A stretch of 26,986 bases of DNA from Porphyromonadaceae bacterium UBA4259 (GTDB lineage Bacteria; Bacteroidota; Bacteroidia; Bacteroidales; Muribaculaceae), in the NCBI GenBank assembly GCA_002396125.1, contig DGWL01000044.1, positions 951 to 27,936 of the forward strand, in the 5' to 3' direction. Each line of letters opens with the position of its first letter. The first letter of the stretch is position 1. A program made the position numbers and the translations under genes. A model generated the notes under the pieces. It was not told the DNA's origin. It was given only the letters and a program-made list of their open reading frames with translations, and ran no database searches. Below, in pieces: positions 15,403 through 22,448 of this stretch.

Positions 15403-16593
15403 ATGAACTACAAATTTTTATCTTTGATTGGCGCTTTGTTGATTGGCTATGGCGGATCAATGGCGCAAGATTTTGAAGATGACATCTATTATGATGGAAG
15501 TTCCGATGCCAAGAAGACCACTAAGGTTGTTGTGAAACCGGCACCTGCAGCTAGTGGATATTATGGCACCTTGCAGACTCAAGTAACACCGCTTAATGGA
15601 GTGGTTAATGGACGCGATGTGGATGAATATAACCGTCGTTACGATGTGTATACCGAGGGTGACACCACATATATTGATGACGATACCTTCGCCAACACTC
15701 GTCGCATTGAGCGTTTCCATAACCCTAAAATCATTATTCGCAGCAACGACCCCGACCTCATTGAATATTACTTCGATAACACTCCCACAGTGAACCTCAT
15801 CGTAGGCACCGACTGGGGATGGGGACCCTATTGGGGATGGGGTTATCGCTATTATGATCCCTGGTATAGCTGGAATTGGGGATGGCGCAGTCCTTGGTAC
15901 TACAGCAGTTGGTACAACTGGGGCTATGATCCCTGGTACTGGGGTCGTCCTTGGCATGCCGGATGGGGCTGGACCTGGAACCATCACTGGGGCTGGAATC
16001 ACCACCACCATTGGGGTGGCTGGTATGGCGACCGCGGATGGGGACGTCATGGCGGACGATACAATAGTGGTTACAATGGCCGTCGCCCAGGCTTCACCAA
16101 TCATGGTTCTCGCTTCGGCAGCAACCACAATGGTTATGCAGGTGTTACAGGTCGCAATAACGGACGCACTTTTGGAACAGGGCGCACTAGCATGAACCGT
16201 GGTAATCTGGGAAATAATCGTCCTTATGGTGGCTACAATGGCCGCAGTGGCGTTCAAGCCGGCAATCGTTCCTACCGTGGCGGCGGTATCAACAGCGGAC
16301 GCAGTGCCTCGCGCACCTATACTCCATCGGCTCCCACAGGCAGTGGACGCTCCTACACACCTTCGCGCAGCTCAGGACGCAGCTATAGTCCTTCAAGCAC
16401 CGGCACTCGCAGTTATGGAGGCAGCCGCAGCTATGGTGGCTACTCAGGTGGCAGCCGCAGCTATGGTGGCTACTCAGGTGGTGGCCGCAGCAGTGGTGGC
16501 GGATTCTCGGGTGGCAGCCATGGTGGTGGCGGTGGCTTCTCGGGCGGTGGCGGTAGCCGCGGTGGCGGCGGTGGTCACGGAGGCCGTCGTTAA
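15403..16593 (+). CDS. Exported Trp/His/Gly/Arg-rich low-complexity protein
   Basis: 396 residues from the ATG at 15403, chosen because it starts a signal peptide (MNYKFLSLIGALLIGYGGSMAQ); an in-frame GTG at 15346 would bury it. After an ordinary region (about 23-135) comes a tryptophan-, tyrosine- and histidine-rich segment at about 137-210 (DWGWGPYWGWGYRYYDPWY, GWTWNHHWGWNHHHHWGG). The rest is an almost pure Gly/Arg/Ser/Tyr tail with near-exact repeats GGSRSYGGYSG. Such proteins are seen in Bacteroidales but I know no function. The composition suggests a sticky, surface or periplasmic, disordered protein. A FadL-like porin gene follows after 66 bases and may be co-transcribed. Confidence 0.8.
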   Translation: MNYKFLSLIGALLIGYGGSMAQDFEDDIYYDGSSDAKKTTKVVVKPAPAASGYYGTLQTQVTPLNGVVNGRDVDEYNRRYDVYTEGDTTYIDDDTFANTRRIERFHNPKIIIRSNDPDLIEYYFDNTPTVNLIVGTDWGWGPYWGWGYRYYDPWYSWNWGWRSPWYYSSWYNWGYDPWYWGRPWHAGWGWTWNHHWGWNHHHHWGGWYGDRGWGRHGGRYNSGYNGRRPGFTNHGSRFGSNHNGYAGVTGRNNGRTFGTGRTSMNRGNLGNNRPYGGYNGRSGVQAGNRSYRGGGINSGRSASRTYTPSAPTGSGRSYTPSRSSGRSYSPSSTGTRSYGGSRSYGGYSGGSRSYGGYSGGGRSSGGGFSGGSHGGGGGFSGGGGSRGGGGGHGGRR

Positions 16594-16659
16594 TCAGTTT
16601 GGAGTATTGAGAATTGAAATTTTTGTAGTATAGACTTTTTTAAAAGATATTTTTAAGCT

Positions 16660-18243
16660 ATGAACAAGTTATATATAGCAATGCTGATGTGTGGCGCATC
16701 GCTTATGGCTAGCGCTCAAGCAACTTTCGATGTGCTGAAACTTTCTGAAACCGAACTTAGCGGTACTTCTCGCTTTATGTCGATGGCAGGTGCCTATGGT
16801 GCTGTGGGTGGCGACATATCAGCCATTTTGCAGAATCCTGGAGGTATCGGTATCTATCGCAGTAGCGATGTGGCCGTGACAATGAACCTCAATTTCCTCT
16901 CCACCAAGAGTGCAAGTGGTGACAACTTGACCGACACGAAGTTCAACTTCAACAATATCGGCTACGTTGGCTCGATGAAGATTGATAGCGATTTTTTCAA
17001 GTACTTTAACTGGGGATTCACTTTCAACCGCGTCAACTCTTTCAATCGTCGCTATCAGGGCGGTTATGCTGTGGGCACTTCACTCACTAATCGCGTTGCG
17101 GCTGCCTTGAATGCCGGTGGATGGAACGAAGTAGACCTCTCAACCAATAACTACGATGGCAATATCTATTATCAGAGCAATGCCCCATGGCTTGGCATCC
17201 TTGCCTATCAGTCCTATCTCATCAATGGCACTAGCGATGGTCATCTGCAAGGTCTCGCGGGCGACATGACATCAGGTAAAGCCAATTATTATGTTGACGA
17301 GAAAGGTCACACCGATGAATATAACATCACTCTGGGTGGTAACTTTGCCAATAAGGTTTACTGGGGTATTAACTTTGGTATTACCGACCTTAAGTTTGAC
17401 AGCTATCAGTATTATGGAGAAGATCTTGATCATGCCTATATCTACAACTACGACGTTGACAACGGCGCGGTTACAACAGGCTATGCAGGCTTCGATTTCC
17501 AGAGCTATCAACTCACCAAGGGCACCGGCTATAATTTTAAGATGGGTGTAATTGTTAAACCTATCAATGAGTTACGTCTGGGTGCCGCTTTCCACACTCC
17601 TACCTACTATGACATGAAGGACCTTTACAAGGTGCAGTCGGGAGTTGACCTGCTCATGGACAATTTCTCTAGCGACAATAAGTTCAGCGATAACACCGAG
17701 ACTGGCGAGGAAGGCTACTATGACGAGTATCGCTACACTATCAAGACTCCATGGCGATTCATGGGTAGCATTGCTGTGGTTCCCACCAGCAAGGGACTCA
17801 TCAGCTTCGACTATGAGTATACTGGAGCTAACACCATTCGCTGTGGCGATGAGGGTGGCGGCAACTATCTCGACACCGAGGCTAAAATCAAAGACCAACT
17901 TCAGGCTCAGCACACCCTGCGTGTGGGTGGTGAGTATCGTGTGACTCCTAATCTCAGCCTTCGTGCCGGTTATGCCTATCAAACGTCACCCGTCAAGGAC
18001 TTCGTTAAAGGAAAGGCCAATGGTGATGTAGATGTGGTTTCGAGCAACTATATGTATCAGTACGACAAGAACAATCAGTATATAACTTGTGGTCTTGGCT
18101 ATCGCTACAAGCACTTCTATGCCGATGCTGCCTATGTTCATCGTGCTCGCACCAGCCAGTATCACGCTTATCCTGGCGAGGAAGGTGAGGAGATTAAGGA
18201 CCACAACAACAAGGTGGCACTCACAATCGGTTTCCGATTCTGA
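16660..18243 (+). CDS. FadL/OmpP1-like outer-membrane transport protein
   Basis: 527 residues with a signal peptide (MNKLYIAMLMCGASLMASAQ). The conserved FadL-family N-terminus follows: SRFMSMAGAYGAVGGDISAILQNPGGIGIYRSSDV. The remainder is beta-strand-rich with aromatic girdles (GYNFKMGVIVKPINELRLGAAFHTPTYY, TLRVGGEYRVTPNLSLRAGYAYQ) and ends in a terminal strand VALTIGFRF with C-terminal Phe, the normal signal for BAM insertion. FadL-type channels pass hydrophobic small molecules across the outer membrane; in Bacteroidetes the substrate is unknown. A terminator hairpin follows at 18285-18322. Confidence 0.9.
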   Translation: MNKLYIAMLMCGASLMASAQATFDVLKLSETELSGTSRFMSMAGAYGAVGGDISAILQNPGGIGIYRSSDVAVTMNLNFLSTKSASGDNLTDTKFNFNNIGYVGSMKIDSDFFKYFNWGFTFNRVNSFNRRYQGGYAVGTSLTNRVAAALNAGGWNEVDLSTNNYDGNIYYQSNAPWLGILAYQSYLINGTSDGHLQGLAGDMTSGKANYYVDEKGHTDEYNITLGGNFANKVYWGINFGITDLKFDSYQYYGEDLDHAYIYNYDVDNGAVTTGYAGFDFQSYQLTKGTGYNFKMGVIVKPINELRLGAAFHTPTYYDMKDLYKVQSGVDLLMDNFSSDNKFSDNTETGEEGYYDEYRYTIKTPWRFMGSIAVVPTSKGLISFDYEYTGANTIRCGDEGGGNYLDTEAKIKDQLQAQHTLRVGGEYRVTPNLSLRAGYAYQTSPVKDFVKGKANGDVDVVSSNYMYQYDKNNQYITCGLGYRYKHFYADAAYVHRARTSQYHAYPGEEGEEIKDHNNKVALTIGFRF

Positions 18244-18284
18244 TATAAATGAAATAAAAAGGAATCCTAGATATATTTTTGCAC

Positions 18285-18327
18285 TGCAGGGAGAGCATTT
18301 TATTAACAATGCACTCCCTGCACTTTG
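18285..18327 (+). terminator. Terminator after the FadL-like gene
   Basis: TGCAGGGAGaGCATT pairs with AATGCaCTCCCTGCA (one A/A mismatch) across an 8-nt loop, followed by CTTTGTTATTTC. The tail's TTTG is also the -33 element of the next promoter. Confidence 0.75.
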
Positions 18328-18354
18328 TTATTTCAAGATTTATTTCTAACTTTG
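18324..18354 (+). promoter_or_regulatory. Promoter of the helicase-TPR gene
   Basis: TTTG (18324-18327), 19-nt spacer, TAACTTTG (18347-18354): a full consensus. It begins two bases after the preceding terminator stem. Confidence 0.75.
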
Positions 18355-18375
18355 AACTCACAACTCACAACTCCC
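18355..18375 (+). repeat. Three heptanucleotide repeats AACTCAC before the helicase start
   Basis: AACTCAC, AACTCAC, AACTCCC lie directly between the -7 box and the ATG at 18380, and so would be the 5' leader. The unit differs by one base from the AACTGAC rotation of the folP-cdaA repeat. Confidence 0.65.
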
Positions 18376-18379
18376 CCTG

Positions 18380-20461
18380 ATGGCTATAAGCATTGAAAAT
18401 ATTGATCTTGATAATTTGGAGTTCCAAAACGCCTGGAACATGATTCAAAACACACATCGCTCGGTGTTTCTCACGGGTAAAGCAGGCACTGGAAAAAGCA
18501 CTTTCCTCAAGTATATTTGTGCCAATACCCGCAAGACTCATGTGGTGCTGGCGCCAACTGGCATAGCCGCAGTAAACGTGGGTGGGCAAACTCTTCATTC
18601 ATTCTTTAAAATCCCTTTTAAACCATTACTGCCCGACGACCCCGATTTCTCGCCTCGGCACATACGCAAAACACTGCGCTACTCTTCACAGAAGGTAAAG
18701 CTAATCCGCAAGCTCGATCTCATTATCATCGACGAGATTTCAATGGTCAGATGTGATGTTATCGACTTTATCGACAAGGTGCTTAAGGTCTACTCAGGCA
18801 ATATGCGTGAACCATTTGGTGGCAAGCAGTTACTCTTTGTGGGCGACATTTTCCAGCTTGAGCCTGTTGTCACGCGCGACATGAAAGACATCTTGCGACG
18901 CTACTATCAGCAGTTCTTCTTTTTTAACGCTCGCGTCTTTAATAGCTTGGGGTTAATTCCAATTGAGTTGCGTAAAATCTATCGCCAGAGCGACTCTAAT
19001 TTTGTGGCTATGCTCGACCGCATTCGTGTGAGTCATGCCACCGATGCCGATATGAGGCTAATCAATAGCCGTTGCAACCCCCAATATCAGGAACTTGACG
19101 ACGGTTTCATGATGACTCTTGCCACTCGGCGCGACACGGTTGATGCCATCAATAGTGAGCACATGAATGCTCTCACTTCCCCTGAGTTCACGTTCCATGG
19201 TGTCGTGGATGGTGTGTTCCCCGACAATGACCTGCCCACGAGCAAGGAACTGACATTAAAACAGGGTGCGCAAGTCATTTTCATCCGCAACGATAAGGAG
19301 AATCGATGGGTGAACGGCACTCTTGGCAAGGTGTCAAATATCGACGGGAGTGGGATAGAGGTTGCTCTTGAGGATGGCGACTGCTATGTTCTTGAAGAGG
19401 AATTGTGGGAAAATGTTCAATATTCCTACGACGAGCGTGAGAAAAAGGTGCTTGAGAATGTGGTGGGAACATTCAGGCAATACCCCATTAAGCCCGCATG
19501 GGCATTAACCGTGCACAAGAGCCAGGGACTCACATTCAACAATATAGTTATTGATTTTGCCGGTGGAGCATTCTCAAGTGGGCAGACCTATGTCGCGCTC
19601 TCGCGATGCACATCGCTCGAGGGTATCACGCTACTCAAGCCTCTCTCGCAGCGCGACATTATCGTCAACACGGCTATTGCCGACTTTAGCCGGCAATTCA
19701 ACAACCAGGCAGTAATCAACGATGCAATGCTTCTTGAAAAAGCTAATGGGCTCTACACAATGGCGTCGATTGCATTTGAACACGACGATTTTTCCCGTGC
19801 GGTAGATTGCTTCGCTCAGGCGATGGAGATTCACAGCATCATTGGTGACCCGTTGGCAAAACGTTTTATAAAGCTGAAGTTTAATAAATTTCATCGCTTG
19901 ACCAGGAAAATTCACAATCTTGAGGAGGTTATCGATTCTCAAAACAAGATGCTTGCCCAGCTTGCGGCCGAGTTTACCGCCATGGGCGACCAGTCTTTAG
20001 GGATGGGTGTGCTGGCTCAAGAGGAGGATGTGCCTTATGGAAGCCCTGACCAACATCTCGACGAAATCGCCATCAAGTCGGCATTGGCCAACTATAACAA
20101 AGCATTGCGCCTGTGCAACTCTCACATTCCCGCAATGATTGGCAAAGCGCGGCTCATGCGCAGCATTGGAGAAACTGCCCATGCTGTCAAGCAACTTGAG
20201 GCAGCCCTTGACTTTAACAAAAACTGCTATGATGCACTGATATTATTGGCGCAAATTCACGAAGACGAAAAAGATACTCCTGCGGCAATTAAGGTTTATA
20301 AGCGTGCCGCTAGGGCTTCTCGCACAGCCATTGCGCCCCACTTGGCGCTTGCTCGCATTTATGAGAAAATAGGCCTCGATGACCTGGCCGACGATCATTT
20401 GGCAATAGTGCGGCAACTACGGCTGCAGCAGGCAAAGAAACCTCGCCGAAAGAAGAAATAA
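18380..20461 (+). CDS. Pif1/RecD2-like SF1 helicase with C-terminal TPR region
   Basis: 693 residues, cytoplasmic. The helicase core has Walker A GKAGTGKS (33-40), motif Ia LAPTGIAAVNVGGQTLHSFF, Walker B IIIDEISMV (115-123), motif III LLFVGDIFQLEPV, and a UvrD_C_2-type domain with ALTVHKSQGLTF (375-386) and TYVALSRCTSLEGI (403-416). This fits Pif1-like ATP-dependent DNA helicases. Residues about 450-680 carry TPR-like helix pairs (FEHDDFSRAVDCFAQAMEI, ANYNKALRLCNSHIPAMIGKA, GETAHAVKQLEAALDF, DTPAAIKVYKRAARAS), then a basic tail KKPRRKKK. The TPR part suggests a protein partner. It is monocistronic, with its own promoter at 18324. Confidence 0.9.
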   Translation: MAISIENIDLDNLEFQNAWNMIQNTHRSVFLTGKAGTGKSTFLKYICANTRKTHVVLAPTGIAAVNVGGQTLHSFFKIPFKPLLPDDPDFSPRHIRKTLRYSSQKVKLIRKLDLIIIDEISMVRCDVIDFIDKVLKVYSGNMREPFGGKQLLFVGDIFQLEPVVTRDMKDILRRYYQQFFFFNARVFNSLGLIPIELRKIYRQSDSNFVAMLDRIRVSHATDADMRLINSRCNPQYQELDDGFMMTLATRRDTVDAINSEHMNALTSPEFTFHGVVDGVFPDNDLPTSKELTLKQGAQVIFIRNDKENRWVNGTLGKVSNIDGSGIEVALEDGDCYVLEEELWENVQYSYDEREKKVLENVVGTFRQYPIKPAWALTVHKSQGLTFNNIVIDFAGGAFSSGQTYVALSRCTSLEGITLLKPLSQRDIIVNTAIADFSRQFNNQAVINDAMLLEKANGLYTMASIAFEHDDFSRAVDCFAQAMEIHSIIGDPLAKRFIKLKFNKFHRLTRKIHNLEEVIDSQNKMLAQLAAEFTAMGDQSLGMGVLAQEEDVPYGSPDQHLDEIAIKSALANYNKALRLCNSHIPAMIGKARLMRSIGETAHAVKQLEAALDFNKNCYDALILLAQIHEDEKDTPAAIKVYKRAARASRTAIAPHLALARIYEKIGLDDLADDHLAIVRQLRLQQAKKPRRKKK

Positions 20462-20530
20462 ACACTTGTTGCCGCGGTTCGGACTTGAGTGAAATAACAG
20501 TTGAAAAATTATGTTTTTTAGGTATAATTA

Positions 20531-20561
20531 TTTGTTGTTTTGTAAATAATTATTATTTTTG
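20531..20561 (+). promoter_or_regulatory. Promoter of the secreted FN3 protein / C10 protease operon
   Basis: TTTG (20531-20534), 19-nt spacer, TATTTTTG (20554-20561), 39 bases before the ATG at 20601. A second TATATTTG at 20567-20574 could also serve as a -7 box. Confidence 0.7.
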
Positions 20562-20600
20562 CGATATATATTTGTATAATTATTTTTAGAACAACTTTTT

Positions 20601-22436
20601 ATGAGAAATGTAAACCTTTGTCTTATGGCTTTTGCCTTAATGGCTGCCACTGCTTTCTCGGTCAGTGCGGCTAGTAGTGAAATATCAGTTGTCTTAGACC
20701 AAAATTTTGACGCCTTTACCGAAGGTTCTCAAGACGAGCCAGCAACTGTTGATATCAGCAGTTACTCGTCGGGTAAATTGAGCACTATATTACCTGGCTG
20801 GACAGGGCAATACGTCTATGAAGCTGGTGGATGCCTGAAGATTGGAGCTAGTGGCAACCTGCGCACCGCTAGCACCAATATGTCGTCGGGTGGTGGAAAC
20901 TTGCGCATCACTTTCAAGGTTAAAACCCTCGATAATGTGGGTGCTATCGATGTGCAGCTAGGTTACAACACGGCCAAGACTTTCTATGTTTACGACAACG
21001 AGTGGACTACCATTGAGTATATCACCAATGGTGGGCGCGCTACTTCCTTCTTGAATTTTAAACCTAGTTTTGTCGTTAATGGCATGCTAATTGATGACTT
21101 GAAGGTTGAAACTAGCGAATCGTTCCTTGCGGCCCCCGAGGTTAACCAGCCCATTCAGGCCGACGGAGTGTCGTTCACGGCGTTGTGGAAATCAGTTACA
21201 GGAGCAACCGGCTATCTGCTTGATGTCTACACTAAAGATGGAGATAACCGTGTTTACACCTTGCAGGATTACAGTGTAACCGGCACGTCACATTATGTTA
21301 GTGATCTTGATGCCACTAAGACCTATTTTTACACAGTGCGTGCTGTGAAAGATGATATTATCTCGGCCGAGAGTGAAGAAGTTGAGGTGGTAAAGAACAT
21401 TACATCGCTTGATGCTCCCGTGGCGCTTGATGCTACAGCAGTTACCGAGAATGGCTTTACTGCACATTGGGAGGCAGTGCCCGATGCCACACGTTACGAG
21501 GTAAATGTCACCAGGCATGAAATTCTTGCTCAAGACGCTGTCGTGAATGTAATTGATGAGGACTTCTCTAAGGTGACAAGTGGCACTATCACCTCGGTCG
21601 ACTATCCAAGCACTCAAGAGTATCTTGATGCCTACACCCAGCAACCCGGATGGTATGGCTATGCTCACTGTCTGGCTAGTGGCTACATGGGACTTGCTCC
21701 TTTTGGAACAGCTGCCACAATTACCACACCATCGTTAAACTTGAGCAACAACAATGGCACTTTCCAGCTAAAGGTTAATATGGTTTCGCGCAACTATAGC
21801 GGTGCTGTCGAAGGCGACACTGTCATGGTGAATATTTACAATGGCAACGACCTGGTTGAGAGTGTTAAGCTCACTCTCGGCGGTGATTTTGCCGATTATA
21901 CCGTAACTAGCGATAAGGGCAACGACAACACCTTCATCGAGCTTTCCTATCTCAATGGCAGCGACAAGCTCTTTATCGACTATTTTGTAGTGTCACAGCA
22001 GCTCATGGCCGGCGACGAGGTTGCACAGCCTGTGGGTGTTTATGAAGCCGACGGCGACGCCACTTCCATTGCTGTCTATTTGCCATTGAGCGATAAGCTT
22101 AGCTACACCTATAATGTTGTGGCCTATGCGCCAACTGTTGTTTCATCTTATTATGGAAACTATGTTGATGAAATCGCTTCCTCTCCCTCAAATGAGATTG
22201 AGGTTAAACTCAACAACACTTCTATCTCAAAGGTTGCCGTGGCAACAAGCATCGGTGCGGTGCCTGGAGCTATTGTCATCAACTCAGCCATTCAGGCTCC
22301 CGTGATTGTGTACAACCTTAGTGGTCAGGTGGCAAGCCGTGGCATTGCTAAGGCTGGAACAACCACCATCAACCTGGCTCCTGGCATCTATGTGGTCAAG
22401 GCCGGCGACATGACACAAAAGGTTCTTATTAAGTAA
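20601..22436 (+). CDS. Secreted protein with FN3-like domains and Por/T9SS-type C-terminal sorting tail
   Basis: 611 residues with a signal peptide (MRNVNLCLMAFALMAATAFSVSA). An N-terminal beta-sandwich (LDQNFDAFTEGS...LPGWTGQYVYEAGG) is followed by two fibronectin-III-like repeats at about 175-265 and 270 onward; both contain the pattern F.A.W..V..AT.Y...V. A second sandwich resembling the first (VIDEDFSKVTSGT...QPGWYGYAHC) comes next. The last 75 residues (PVIVYNLSGQVASRGIAKAG, APGIYVVKAGDMTQKVLIK) match type IX secretion C-terminal signals, predicting outer-membrane transit and surface attachment. No catalytic motif is visible. The C10 protease gene starts 12 bases after its stop, so the two are co-expressed. 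Confidence 0.8.
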   Translation: MRNVNLCLMAFALMAATAFSVSAASSEISVVLDQNFDAFTEGSQDEPATVDISSYSSGKLSTILPGWTGQYVYEAGGCLKIGASGNLRTASTNMSSGGGNLRITFKVKTLDNVGAIDVQLGYNTAKTFYVYDNEWTTIEYITNGGRATSFLNFKPSFVVNGMLIDDLKVETSESFLAAPEVNQPIQADGVSFTALWKSVTGATGYLLDVYTKDGDNRVYTLQDYSVTGTSHYVSDLDATKTYFYTVRAVKDDIISAESEEVEVVKNITSLDAPVALDATAVTENGFTAHWEAVPDATRYEVNVTRHEILAQDAVVNVIDEDFSKVTSGTITSVDYPSTQEYLDAYTQQPGWYGYAHCLASGYMGLAPFGTAATITTPSLNLSNNNGTFQLKVNMVSRNYSGAVEGDTVMVNIYNGNDLVESVKLTLGGDFADYTVTSDKGNDNTFIELSYLNGSDKLFIDYFVVSQQLMAGDEVAQPVGVYEADGDATSIAVYLPLSDKLSYTYNVVAYAPTVVSSYYGNYVDEIASSPSNEIEVKLNNTSISKVAVATSIGAVPGAIVINSAIQAPVIVYNLSGQVASRGIAKAGTTTINLAPGIYVVKAGDMTQKVLIK

Positions 22437-22448
22437 AATTATAACACT

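Noticed and set aside
15457..16257. Long antisense open frame of 266 codons under the Trp/Gly-rich gene
   Set aside because: Its Ala/Thr/Val/Ile-rich product mirrors the biased Gly/Trp/Arg codons of the real gene. The sense frame has a signal peptide and sensible composition. Other sense-strand frames are open here for the same reason.
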